From Treponema sp. UBA1793 (GTDB lineage Bacteria; Spirochaetota; Spirochaetia; Treponematales; Treponemataceae): a stretch of DNA of 51,694 bases. A program made the position numbers and the translations under genes. This document shows, in pieces, positions 43,105 through 51,524 of the stretch. Under the pieces are notes generated by a model. The model did no database searches and was not told the origin of the DNA. It was given only the letters and a program-made list of their open reading frames with translations. How positions within the stretch are numbered: position 1 is the stretch's first letter; each line of letters opens with the position of its first letter. The DNA lies in contig DCFX01000029.1 of NCBI GenBank assembly GCA_002314445.1, positions 1 through 51,694 on the forward strand, written 5' to 3'.

Positions 43105-43137
43105 ATTGGCTGCAGAAATAAATATTCTGCAGCCAAT
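43105..43137. terminator. hairpin after the 6-phospho-beta-glucosidase gene
   Basis: ATTGGCTGCAGAA (43105-43117) and TTCTGCAGCCAAT (43125-43137) form a perfect 13-bp stem with a 7-base loop, 26 bases past the minus-strand stop. The following bases are only moderately T-rich. It most likely ends the PTS operon. Confidence 0.7.
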
Positions 43138-43163
43138 GTTAGAAAATTACCTTATAGCCCACA

Positions 43164-44519
43164 TCAATGCAGTAATTCAAGTTCCTTTATTTTATTTTTG
43201 AATTGTGGTAAAAAGTCCTTATTTGCCAGAAGCATTTCATCAAGTAACTCTTTCGCAATTTTACCACTAGAAATCAGGGGATTCATTGTAAAAGCCTGTA
43301 AAGCCTTATCATAATTGCCGGTTACAGCAGCTTCAATGGTACATTCCTCCATCGCTTTCTGAAGTTGTAATGGTCCTCTGGCATTAAAATCAAAATGTCC
43401 CCAATTTAAAGGTTCTGGCCCATGACTGGTTATAATGCTTGATATTTCAACAATACAATCATCAGGCAGATCCGAAATGGCACCATTATTTTTTGTGCTT
43501 ACGACCATATGACTTCTTTCATCATTTTGAATCGCTGAAATAAGAGAGCATGCTGCATCACTATAATACGCTCCCCCCCGCTGTGATAATTGTTCAGGTT
43601 TATGATCAAGGTGAGGATCCTTATAAAGATTAAATAATTCTGTCTCTATTCCTTTAACCTTTTCAGCACGGGTCTCATGATTCTCAAAATCCTGCAATTG
43701 AGCCTGCAGCATATCCGCAGTAGCATAATAATAACGATGATATGAGCACGGTAAAATATTCAAATCTTTTATCTGCTCGTAATTAAACGGTATATCCTGT
43801 ATATTTTCCATACCCTTGAATTTTCCGGCATTTCCAGGCGTATAAATTATGCTGATAAGTTTTTGAGTCAGCTCTTCCCCGTATTTGTCCCAAACCCTGT
43901 GCCAGTGGAAATGATTCAATCCCGCAAACTTAAAGAAAAGTTCATTTTTCGTTTCGTCCAGATTCAATGCTTCATAACACAATTTTTCGTATTTAATAGG
44001 GACATTACATAAACCAACGGTTTTTTCCCACTTACCATATCTGATAGCCGCTTCTGCAATCATTCCTGACGGATTTGTAAAATTTACCAGCCAAGCATTG
44101 GGACACAATTCTTTCATATCTTCGATAATATTAAGGATAACAGGAATTGTTCTAAAAGCTTTAAACAATCCACCTGCACCGTTTGTTTCCTGTCCTATCA
44201 TTCCATGGCTTAAGGGTATACGTTCATCACGAACGCGTGCAGCAAGTAAACCAACACGAAACTGGGTTGTAACATAATCAGCATTTTTTAAGGCTTCCCG
44301 ACGATCAAGCGTTAATTTAATTTTCCAATCAAGACCTGCTGCTGCAACCATACGCCTCGCCATAGCACCAACAATATCAAGTTTCTCTTTCCCCTCCGGG
44401 ATATCGACCAGCCATAATTCACTAATCGGCAATTTAGCATTTCGTTTAATAAAACCTTCAATCAATTCGGGTGTATAACTGCTTCCTCCCCCAATAGTAA
44501 CTATTTTAATCTTCTTCAT
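43164..44519 (-). CDS. 6-phospho-beta-glucosidase, GH4 family
   Basis: 451 residues. GH4 enzymes use NAD and a divalent metal in a redox-assisted hydrolysis. The dinucleotide loop VTIGGGSSYTPEL is at residues 7-19. Later come LVNFTNPSGMIAEA, the metal-ligand cysteine region VGLCNVP and the histidine region GLNHFHWHRVW. It should cleave phosphorylated cellobiose-type disaccharides delivered by the PTS genes upstream into glucose and glucose 6-phosphate. It is last in the PTS operon. Its base composition is noticeably more A+T-rich than the surrounding genes. Confidence 0.94.
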   Translation of the reverse strand: MKKIKIVTIGGGSSYTPELIEGFIKRNAKLPISELWLVDIPEGKEKLDIVGAMARRMVAAAGLDWKIKLTLDRREALKNADYVTTQFRVGLLAARVRDERIPLSHGMIGQETNGAGGLFKAFRTIPVILNIIEDMKELCPNAWLVNFTNPSGMIAEAAIRYGKWEKTVGLCNVPIKYEKLCYEALNLDETKNELFFKFAGLNHFHWHRVWDKYGEELTQKLISIIYTPGNAGKFKGMENIQDIPFNYEQIKDLNILPCSYHRYYYATADMLQAQLQDFENHETRAEKVKGIETELFNLYKDPHLDHKPEQLSQRGGAYYSDAACSLISAIQNDERSHMVVSTKNNGAISDLPDDCIVEISSIITSHGPEPLNWGHFDFNARGPLQLQKAMEECTIEAAVTGNYDKALQAFTMNPLISSGKIAKELLDEMLLANKDFLPQFKNKIKELELLH

Positions 44520-44574
44520 AAAACCTCCTGCACATCATCAACTCTATAATTAATTTTATTTCTAAACTTCTCAT

Positions 44575-45870
44575 TCAAGCATTATCTACAGAATTTTTTT
44601 TCTCCTGTTCCCATGCTCTTCTATCAAGAGCTTTGAAAGGGAAATAATAAATACTAAACGAGATTAAAGCTAAAATGACTTGCAAAACAGCGATTTTCCA
44701 ACTGCCTTCCATTAATCCGGAGAGTATCATTGGTGTTGGCCACGGAATCTGAATACCATTAAGTCGAGGAACAATTCCTATCGCAGTTACAATATAGGCA
44801 ATAGAGCTTGTTACCAGAGGAGTCAGTAAAAACGGAATAAGCATAAAAGGATTTAAAACAATAGGAGTTCCAAATATTAATGGTTCATTAATATTGAATA
44901 TTGACATTGGTAATGCTAATCGCCCAAGAGTTTTATATTGGGAACTTTTAGCAAAAAAGGCCATAACAAGCATTAACCCTATAGTCATTCCGGTACCTGA
45001 CATAAAAACATAACATCTGAAAAACTGATATCCAAGGATATTAGGCAGAACAGTACCAGCCTCATAGGCAGCCAGGTTTTCCATATCCATAGCTAAATAC
45101 ACAGGCGCCATTATACCGTTAAAAACAATAATTGTTCCGTGCAGCCCAAAAAACCACAATACCCCAATTGCTAAATTGACTATTAACAATGCACCATACG
45201 ATGCGCTCAAACCTTCCAATGGAATCTGGATACAGTTATATATCATCTGATTCAAACTTCCAAAAGGTGTATACTTAAATATTATAAATATTAAAAGTGC
45301 AAGACTTGTAGTTACAAAGCCCGGTACCAAACCTGTAAACGATTTTGATACAGCTGGGGGAACACCTTCCGGCATTTTTATAACGAGCCCTTTCTGGACA
45401 AAGAAAACATAAATTCGGGCTGTCACCATACCAATAATTATAGCAACAAATAACCCCTTAGGTCCCAACCAATCAAATGAAATATAATTGAAAATGTGAT
45501 TGTTATTCTTAATTTCTCCCATCGGAGTTACAATAAAAAAACTAATAAGAGCCAGTAAACCAGCCATTCCCCCATCTTTTTCAAATTGATCTGCAACATT
45601 ATAAGCAATAAAAAAAACACTTAATACAGCCATGATATTGATTGTAAAAGTAACGGGTACTTTCAAAATAAAGGTTATTCCATGAACATCTATAAAATTT
45701 TTATATGTTGCTATAGGTAAATTTGCGAACAACATAAAAATTGAACCAACAATAATCGGTGTCATCATAAATATCATGCCATCCGAAATGGACTTGATAT
45801 ATTTATTATTCGCAAAAGCAACCATTCCTTCCTGCATTTTTTCTTTTATTTTTGCCGCATTATAAATCAT
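44575..45870 (-). CDS. PTS beta-glucoside/cellobiose-type IIC permease
   Basis: 431 residues, integral membrane sugar channel of the lactose/cellobiose PTS family. It has about ten hydrophobic stretches, for example SDGMIFMMTPIIVGSIFMLF, and the conserved IFNINEPLIFGTPIVLNP loop. GAAGGGGGA lies about 8 bases before ATG 45870, which decides the start over an upstream TTG. The gene and the following glucosidase are clearly A+T-richer than the IIA/IIB genes, which suggests separate origin. Confidence 0.94.
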   Translation of the reverse strand: MIYNAAKIKEKMQEGMVAFANNKYIKSISDGMIFMMTPIIVGSIFMLFANLPIATYKNFIDVHGITFILKVPVTFTINIMAVLSVFFIAYNVADQFEKDGGMAGLLALISFFIVTPMGEIKNNNHIFNYISFDWLGPKGLFVAIIIGMVTARIYVFFVQKGLVIKMPEGVPPAVSKSFTGLVPGFVTTSLALLIFIIFKYTPFGSLNQMIYNCIQIPLEGLSASYGALLIVNLAIGVLWFFGLHGTIIVFNGIMAPVYLAMDMENLAAYEAGTVLPNILGYQFFRCYVFMSGTGMTIGLMLVMAFFAKSSQYKTLGRLALPMSIFNINEPLIFGTPIVLNPFMLIPFLLTPLVTSSIAYIVTAIGIVPRLNGIQIPWPTPMILSGLMEGSWKIAVLQVILALISFSIYYFPFKALDRRAWEQEKKNSVDNA

Positions 45871-45919
45871 TTTATCATTCCCCCTTCTAGAAACGTTCAA
45901 TCAAAATTTTTTCGTTCTA

Positions 45920-46219
45920 TTACATTTCCAGCGCTTCTTTCAGCACTTTCGCACCGTTCATTACACCGTAGTCAAGGCTGTTGATTACGGCAACCTTCAT
46001 CCCTCTCGGTTCATACTTTTCCTTCATCCGCTTGAGGGTATACCCGATTTGAGGTCCGAGCAGAATTATGTCTGTATTATTTTCAAATTCTGCAAAGTTC
46101 GATTCAGCTGTTGCACGAATTTCCACTTCCACATTCATTTTCTGCGCAGCCGCTTTCATTTTACTTACCAGCAGGCTGGTCGACATTCCCGCAGCACAAA
46201 CTAGTGTTATCTTTTTCAT
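45920..46219 (-). CDS. PTS lactose/cellobiose-family IIB component
   Basis: 99 residues. The phospho-acceptor Cys8 lies in ITLVCAAGMSTSLLVSKM. The remaining fold (ATAESNFAEFENNTDIILLG, PQIGYTLKRMKE) is typical of CelA/LicB. It receives phosphate from IIA and passes it to the sugar in IIC. Its start overlaps the IIA stop (ATGA). Confidence 0.95.
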   Translation of the reverse strand: MKKITLVCAAGMSTSLLVSKMKAAAQKMNVEVEIRATAESNFAEFENNTDIILLGPQIGYTLKRMKEKYEPRGMKVAVINSLDYGVMNGAKVLKEALEM

Positions 46220-46551
46220 ATCAATTTTCCCCCTTGCTTTTCAATTCTTTCAACCCTTTCATACAGATTAATAAATTCCTGTGCAAAATCATGGACCAGC
46301 ATGGCGCTCATTAAATGATCCTGCGCATGTACAAGAATCATGGACGCAGCACTTTCCGCACCGTCTGCTTCTTCCTGAATAAGATCAGTTTGTATCTCAT
46401 GAGCGGCGGTCAGCGATTTGTCCGATTCGGCATGCAGCCGCTGAGCCTCCTGTATGTCTCCGTTTCTTGCGCTCTCGATTGCTTCCATGTCTTTGCTTTT
46501 CGCAGTACCGCTTTCCACAATCAGTTTCATGGTCAATTGCTCAATATTCAT
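46216..46551 (-). CDS. PTS lactose/cellobiose-family IIA component
   Basis: 111 residues, three-helix-bundle IIA. The active-site region is MILVHAQDHLMSA with His75 as the likely phosphorylation site; the charged end QEFINLYERVERIEKQGG is also typical. ATG 46551 is chosen because ACGGAGG lies just upstream; a longer frame is not supported. It is the first gene of the PTS operon, about 10 bases after the predicted sigma-54 start site. Confidence 0.94.
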   Translation of the reverse strand: MNIEQLTMKLIVESGTAKSKDMEAIESARNGDIQEAQRLHAESDKSLTAAHEIQTDLIQEEADGAESAASMILVHAQDHLMSAMLVHDFAQEFINLYERVERIEKQGGKLI

Positions 46552-46572
46552 TGGACCTCCGTTCTTACTAAA

Positions 46573-46587
46573 GCAATTACTATGCCA
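46573..46587 (-). promoter_or_regulatory. sigma-54 promoter of the PTS operon
   Basis: On the minus strand TGGCATAGTAATTGC has GG and GC separated by exactly 10 bases, matching the -24/-12 consensus TGGCAC-N5-TTGC at all but one position. The predicted start is near 46561, so the leader is only about 10 bases and begins at the ribosome site. Confidence 0.85.
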
Positions 46588-46687
46588 AAACACTCTATAC
46601 GATTCCTGCTGTACCGGTTTCATAAAAATGCGGTGATTCCAATTGATTTTCATTTCTCTTTTTTACTGTCTGCACAGTTTTTCTGTA

Positions 46688-46789
46688 ATGTGTATTATTC
46701 CACCTCTTGTGTTTCCTTCCGGGCGATACACATCGGCAGTTTTATTCCGTATCTCTTTTGGGATGATGTGTATTACCGATAATACACAT
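46688..46789. promoter_or_regulatory. upstream activator sites for the LevR-type regulator
   Basis: A perfect inverted repeat, ATGTGTATTA (46766-46775), 4 bases, TAATACACAT (46780-46789), plus separate copies ATGTGTATTA (46688-46697) and ATACACAT (46726-46733). They lie about 100-200 bases upstream of the sigma-54 promoter at 46573-46587, the usual enhancer distance. The first one also abuts the regulator's own promoter. Confidence 0.75.
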
Positions 46790-46794
46790 TTTGC

Positions 46795-46823
46795 TTGACG
46801 AATAGAGATGCAGGCCTGATACT
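46795..46823 (+). promoter_or_regulatory. promoter of the LevR-type activator, possibly leaderless
   Basis: TTGACG (46795-46800), 17 bases, GATACT (46818-46823). The predicted transcription start falls at or next to the ATG at 46830 and no Shine-Dalgarno is visible, so the message may be leaderless. Confidence 0.5.
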
Positions 46824-46829
46824 GAATCC

Positions 46830-49523
46830 ATGAAGCGGATAGAAAAGGTATACAGACGGCTTGCAAAGCTTACTCAGGAACACGGAATAACAACAGCAGA
46901 ACTTGCAGAGGACATGGGACTTGCACGTCCGAATGTAAGCGACGACCTTAACCGATTATGCAGTGAGGGAAAGGTTCTGAAAGAAGGGACGAAGCCGGTA
47001 TTGTACCGTGCAGCAGCACCGCAAAATCCGCAGACCGTACTTGACCGTTTTGCATCACGCTTTCCAAGTCTTTTACAAGCAGTAGAGCAGGCAAAGGCTG
47101 CTGTTCTGTATCCGCCAAACGGCATGCCCATGCTCATTCTGGGGGAAACAGGAACAGGAAAATCTCTGTTCGCCTCCCTTATCCACGAGTTTGCAGAAGA
47201 AACAATTGATACAAGTCCGATGCCATTTTTTGTATTCAATTGTGCTGATTACGCAGATAACGCAAATCTCCTTGTCAGCTGGCTTTTCGGCGCACGCAAA
47301 GGAACATGGACCGGAGCTGATACGGACAGAGAAGGTATTCTCGAGAAAGCCGACGGCGGCTTCCTCTTTCTTGACGAAATCCACCGCCTTCCGCCGGAAG
47401 GACAGGAAATGCTGTTCTCCTTTCTCGACCACGGGACATTCCGCCGCCTGGGCGATACCGATACGAAACGTCATGCTGCTGTCAGAATTATTGCCGCTAC
47501 AACGGAGAACCCAGATTCCGCTCTGCTCAAAACGTTCACCCGCCGCATTCCGATGATAATCCGCATGCCGTCCCTTGATGAACGGGGAATAGACGAACGC
47601 CTTGAACTTATCCAGACGTTTTATTCGGAAGAAGCACGCCGTTTAAATAAACCCGTATATGTGTCAGTAAATTCTATCAGAAGCCTTCTCGGGTACCGCT
47701 GCCAGAATAACGTCGGACAGCTTAAAGCCGACATCCAGCTGCTCTGTGCAAAAGCGTATTCAAATTTCGTGTCTCATAAAAAAGAAACAATTCAAATTGT
47801 TACGGCAAATCTTCCGGAATACATAAAGGAAGGACTTTTTTCGGAAACAGCCCACAGAGAAATATGGCATAAACTTAACGACATCGGCAGCAGATTCTGC
47901 ACATTCCGTCCGGACAGGAAGGAAGGAGAAAGTTTTTTTGAAAAAAATGATTCAAGCTCTATCTACGAACTTATAGATATGCGCATGAGGGAGATGCAGG
48001 CAGGAGGGCTTTCCGAAGGGGAAATACGGAGCAATCTTGATTCCTGTGTCGGAGCTTATTTTGCCCGCGTGTGTAATCATCAGGAAGAAAACGAAGCCGC
48101 AGTCATGAATCTGGCAGAACCTGATACAGCAAGGGCTATAGCGGAAATAATACCGGCAGCGGAAAAGCGGCTTAAGAGGACTTTCCCTCCGCAGCTGCGG
48201 GCAGGAATTGAAATGCACATCATGACGGCAATCAGGCGGATAAAATCCGGCAGAAGCATAGTCAACCCGGAATTCGACAAAATACGCCAGACACATCAGG
48301 AGGAATTCGCAGCGGCAGCCGATGCTTTAAATACGATAGATCATATCTGCGAAGTATCAATGCCTCTTGAAGAAGCAGGCTTTCTCTGCCTGTTTTTCAT
48401 CGAAAACGATGCCGGGAAAAAAGCTGTCCGTGAACATCCCGTCAGTGTCATTGTCATGATGCACGGAGAATCATCAGCCGGCAGCATGGCGCAGGTCTGC
48501 AACGATTTGTTAAAGATTCAGGCAGTTACCGGCATAGATGTACCGCTGATAGAAACGCCTCAAAATGCCTGGACACGGCTTAAAACCTGGATAACGGGCC
48601 GTAGTCAGACGACAGATATTCTGCTGCTTGTAGATATGGGTTCACTTACAAATCTGGGAAAACTGGTTGAATCTGAACTTCATCTCAAATGCAGGACAGT
48701 CTCGATGGTCAGTACGCTCCATGTACTTCAGGCCGGGCGGAAGGCTGCAGAAGGATTACCCCTTGATACTATCTACAGGGACGTTCTTGATATCAGAGAT
48801 ACGTTTATAAGCGAACCTGCGGAAAATCCGCCGGCGAGGTACTGCACAATAAATTATATTATAACGGTTTGTACTACAGGAGAAGGCTCTGCCCTTATAA
48901 TGAAGGATCAGCTTGTCTCCCGGCTCAAATTCGACCAGTCTCAAATTCTTGTCAGGAATCTCGGCATGGCGGGAAAAGAAGATATTCTGAGCAGGCTGCA
49001 TGTACTTGAAGAAACAGGACGGATACTGTTTCTTGTGTCTCCATTCCATTTTGAAGTTGCAATCCCCTGTTTTACACTGGAAGAAGCAGTCTCTCCTGAC
49101 GGAATCGCCAGAATGCAGGAAATAATCGACAGAGAAAATATTTTCAAAAAGATGATAACCGCTTACCGTGAATTCTTCACGGCAGTAAAAACAGAAGAAG
49201 CGTTTCTTGCAGCAAGATCATTCATCAGGATAACAGAACTAAAGGCAGGTATAAAATTTCAGGAAAGTGTCCTTATCGGCATATTCTGCCATGTCGCCTG
49301 CATGATAGAACGGCTGAAAAAGGGAATTGCAGTTTATTCATTTGACAACAAGGAAGAATTCATAGCCGGAAAAAAACAGCTGTATGAAATAATCCGGGAA
49401 AATGCAGTGAGCATTGAAACTCAGTTTTCAGTCAGCATTCCCGACGATGAAATCTGCTATCTTGCATCTTTTTTCCATCCGGATAACTGTATCAGCAGTG
49501 AAAAAAATCCAGAGCGTATATAA
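46830..49523 (+). CDS. LevR-type sigma-54 transcriptional activator with PRD domains
   Basis: 897 residues. The N-terminal helix-turn-helix (about 1-70, ITTAELAEDMGLARPNVSDD) binds the upstream sites. An AAA+ domain (about 85-330) has Walker A GETGTGKS, Walker B GGFLFLDEIH and the sigma-54 contact loop GTWTGA in place of the usual GAFTGA. The C-terminal half has the order PRD, a mannose-type EIIA domain with phosphorylatable His in VIVMMHGESSAGSM, then a IIB-like and second PRD region. PTS phosphorylation of these domains would tune activity. It diverges from the PTS operon and precedes HPr and Enzyme I; both operons have sigma-54 promoters. Confidence 0.93.
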   Translation: MKRIEKVYRRLAKLTQEHGITTAELAEDMGLARPNVSDDLNRLCSEGKVLKEGTKPVLYRAAAPQNPQTVLDRFASRFPSLLQAVEQAKAAVLYPPNGMPMLILGETGTGKSLFASLIHEFAEETIDTSPMPFFVFNCADYADNANLLVSWLFGARKGTWTGADTDREGILEKADGGFLFLDEIHRLPPEGQEMLFSFLDHGTFRRLGDTDTKRHAAVRIIAATTENPDSALLKTFTRRIPMIIRMPSLDERGIDERLELIQTFYSEEARRLNKPVYVSVNSIRSLLGYRCQNNVGQLKADIQLLCAKAYSNFVSHKKETIQIVTANLPEYIKEGLFSETAHREIWHKLNDIGSRFCTFRPDRKEGESFFEKNDSSSIYELIDMRMREMQAGGLSEGEIRSNLDSCVGAYFARVCNHQEENEAAVMNLAEPDTARAIAEIIPAAEKRLKRTFPPQLRAGIEMHIMTAIRRIKSGRSIVNPEFDKIRQTHQEEFAAAADALNTIDHICEVSMPLEEAGFLCLFFIENDAGKKAVREHPVSVIVMMHGESSAGSMAQVCNDLLKIQAVTGIDVPLIETPQNAWTRLKTWITGRSQTTDILLLVDMGSLTNLGKLVESELHLKCRTVSMVSTLHVLQAGRKAAEGLPLDTIYRDVLDIRDTFISEPAENPPARYCTINYIITVCTTGEGSALIMKDQLVSRLKFDQSQILVRNLGMAGKEDILSRLHVLEETGRILFLVSPFHFEVAIPCFTLEEAVSPDGIARMQEIIDRENIFKKMITAYREFFTAVKTEEAFLAARSFIRITELKAGIKFQESVLIGIFCHVACMIERLKKGIAVYSFDNKEEFIAGKKQLYEIIRENAVSIETQFSVSIPDDEICYLASFFHPDNCISSEKNPERI

Positions 49524-49545
49524 TTGAATACAAAAACACGTGTAT

Positions 49546-49560
49546 TGGCATGAAAATTGC
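49546..49560 (+). promoter_or_regulatory. sigma-54 promoter of the HPr-Enzyme I operon
   Basis: TGGCATGAAAATTGC has GG and GC 10 bases apart and differs from the -24/-12 consensus core at one position. The predicted start is near 49572, 23 bases before the HPr ATG. An AATACA / TGTATT inverted pair just upstream resembles the activator half-sites near 46.7 kb. Confidence 0.85.
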
Positions 49561-49594
49561 TTAACTTATAACAGCACAACAGAGAGGTATACGT

Positions 49595-49861
49595 ATGGTA
49601 CAACAGATTATTACCGTTAAAAACAAGATAGGTATTCATTCCCGCCCGGCCGCACTCCTGGTCGATACGGCAAGCCGTTTTAAATCGAAGATAACGATTA
49701 AAAACGGAGAGCGTTCTGCCCTTACAACGTCAATGGTAAAGCTGCTTGCGCTCAGAGTTAAGCAGGATACTGAAATAACTATAACGGCAGAAGGCGAAGA
49801 CGAGAGCGAAGCGGTAAAGGCACTCTCAGATCTGATTGAATCGAACTTTGGGGAAGAATAA
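49595..49861 (+). CDS. ptsH: HPr phosphocarrier protein
   Basis: 88 residues, standard length. The phosphorylation site His15 is in GIHSRPAALLV. Ser46 is conserved in position (LTTSMVKLLAL), the site used by HPr kinase in organisms that have it; the surrounding residues differ from the Firmicute consensus. GAGAGG precedes ATG 49595. It is followed by Enzyme I after 2 bases. It carries phosphate from Enzyme I to the IIA proteins and probably to the PRD-type regulator. Confidence 0.96.
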   Translation: MVQQIITVKNKIGIHSRPAALLVDTASRFKSKITIKNGERSALTTSMVKLLALRVKQDTEITITAEGEDESEAVKALSDLIESNFGEE

Positions 49862-49863
49862 TT

Positions 49864-51507
49864 ATGGATATACAGGGAATCCCTATTTCTGCCGGCATCG
49901 CAATCGGCAAAGCCTTTCTGTACAGAGGCGTACCGATTGAGTCGTCCTGTGCAGGGAATGGCTCAACGGCAGATCCCGAAACAGAGAAGAACAGGCTTGA
50001 ACAGGCTGTAATAGAGGCGGAACGGCAGCTCTCGGAACTAATCGGACGCATTCCGGCGGAAGACGGAAAACAGGAAGCTGATATTCTGAATACGCAGAAA
50101 TACCTGCTCAGGGATCCGGAAATTACAGGAGCAGCAGCTGAAGCTGTTGAGAAACGGTACATCACTGCGGAACAGGCGGTGACGGAAGCCGTAAAAGAAA
50201 GTGCGGCGGTATTTGCGGAAATGGACGACGATCCGTATCTCAAAGAACGTTCGGGAGATATTGAAGATATAGGAAGACGGCTGCTTTCCATACTGTCCGG
50301 CAGCTGTACCTCATGCACTCTTTCCGACCTTCCGCCGGACAGTATCGTTATTGCGGAAACGCTCGGCCCGTCTGATACAGTTCAACTGGACAGGGCGCAT
50401 ACAGCCGCAATCGTAACAGAACACGGAGGTTCTACATCGCATGCCGCCATTCTTGCGCGGACTATGGAACTGCCTGCTGTTTCGGGAATTCAGGGAATGT
50501 GTACGCTTGTTTCACCAGGTGATACGGTTATCGTTGACGGATGCACCGGACAGGTTTTTATAAAACCGGAACCTGCAATCATAGAAGAATACACCCAGAG
50601 AATCGCTGCGTATGAAGAGAGAAAATGTGAATTGAAAAAAAGCGTTCATGCTCCGTGCAGGACAAAAGCAGGAAAAGAAATCCTGCTTGCCGCAAATATC
50701 GGTTCTCCTGATGATATTGACCGTGCCCTGGAAAACGGCGCAGAGGGAGTCGGATTGTTCAGAACTGAGTTCCTGTATCTTGACCGGCCGGCTCCGCCCG
50801 ATGAGGAAGAACAGTACCGCATCTACCGTACGGCTGCTGAAAAGCTTGGAGAGAGACCGCTTGTTGTCAGAACGCTTGATATAGGCGGGGACAAGGAAAT
50901 CCCCTACCTGCATCTGCCCAGAGAAGACAATCCCTTCCTTGGGACACGTGCCATCAGGCTCTGCTTCGCTCATCCGGAACTGTTCAAAATCCAGCTGAGG
51001 GCGCTGCTCCGGGCGGCAGTGTACGGTAATATCAAAATAATGTTTCCCATGGTAAGTTCTGCAGACGACATTCTGACCGCGAAACGGTTCATTGCGGAAT
51101 GCGCCCGGGAACTTGACTCGGAAAAACAAGAGTACAACGCAAAAGTCGAAACGGGCATCATGATTGAAATTCCGGCGGCAGCGATTATCGCAGATGAACT
51201 TGCACCGCTGTGCAGCTTTTTCAGCATCGGCACGAACGACCTTACGCAGTATACGCTTGCCGTAGACAGGACGAACGAATCGCTTTCAGCTTTATATAAT
51301 CCGTTCCATCCTGCCGTCCTCGCACTCATACGGAAAACGATAGAGGCTGCACACAAAGCCGGCATTCCCTGTGCAATGTGCGGAGAATTCGCCGGAAATC
51401 CAAAAGCCGTGCCGCAGCTGCTTAAATACGGACTTGACGAATTCTCCGTCAGCGTTTCCGTTCTCCCTGAAACGAGACGGCTGATTATGGACACAGCTGC
51501 GGAATAG
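49864..51507 (+). CDS. ptsI: PTS Enzyme I, phosphoenolpyruvate-protein phosphotransferase
   Basis: 547 residues, slightly shorter than E. coli Enzyme I but complete. The N-terminal HPr-binding domain is followed by the phospho-histidine domain with His193 in HGGSTSHAAILAR. The PEP-binding TIM barrel has EGVGLFRTEFLYLDR, the GTRAIRLCF region, FFSIGTNDLTQYTLAVDR and the catalytic-cysteine segment CAMCGEFAGNP. It lies 2 bases after HPr in the same sigma-54-driven operon. It uses PEP to start the phosphorelay for all PTS sugars of the cell unless another copy exists. Confidence 0.97.
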   Translation: MDIQGIPISAGIAIGKAFLYRGVPIESSCAGNGSTADPETEKNRLEQAVIEAERQLSELIGRIPAEDGKQEADILNTQKYLLRDPEITGAAAEAVEKRYITAEQAVTEAVKESAAVFAEMDDDPYLKERSGDIEDIGRRLLSILSGSCTSCTLSDLPPDSIVIAETLGPSDTVQLDRAHTAAIVTEHGGSTSHAAILARTMELPAVSGIQGMCTLVSPGDTVIVDGCTGQVFIKPEPAIIEEYTQRIAAYEERKCELKKSVHAPCRTKAGKEILLAANIGSPDDIDRALENGAEGVGLFRTEFLYLDRPAPPDEEEQYRIYRTAAEKLGERPLVVRTLDIGGDKEIPYLHLPREDNPFLGTRAIRLCFAHPELFKIQLRALLRAAVYGNIKIMFPMVSSADDILTAKRFIAECARELDSEKQEYNAKVETGIMIEIPAAAIIADELAPLCSFFSIGTNDLTQYTLAVDRTNESLSALYNPFHPAVLALIRKTIEAAHKAGIPCAMCGEFAGNPKAVPQLLKYGLDEFSVSVSVLPETRRLIMDTAAE

Positions 51508-51524
51508 GCTGACTGATGGAAAGC

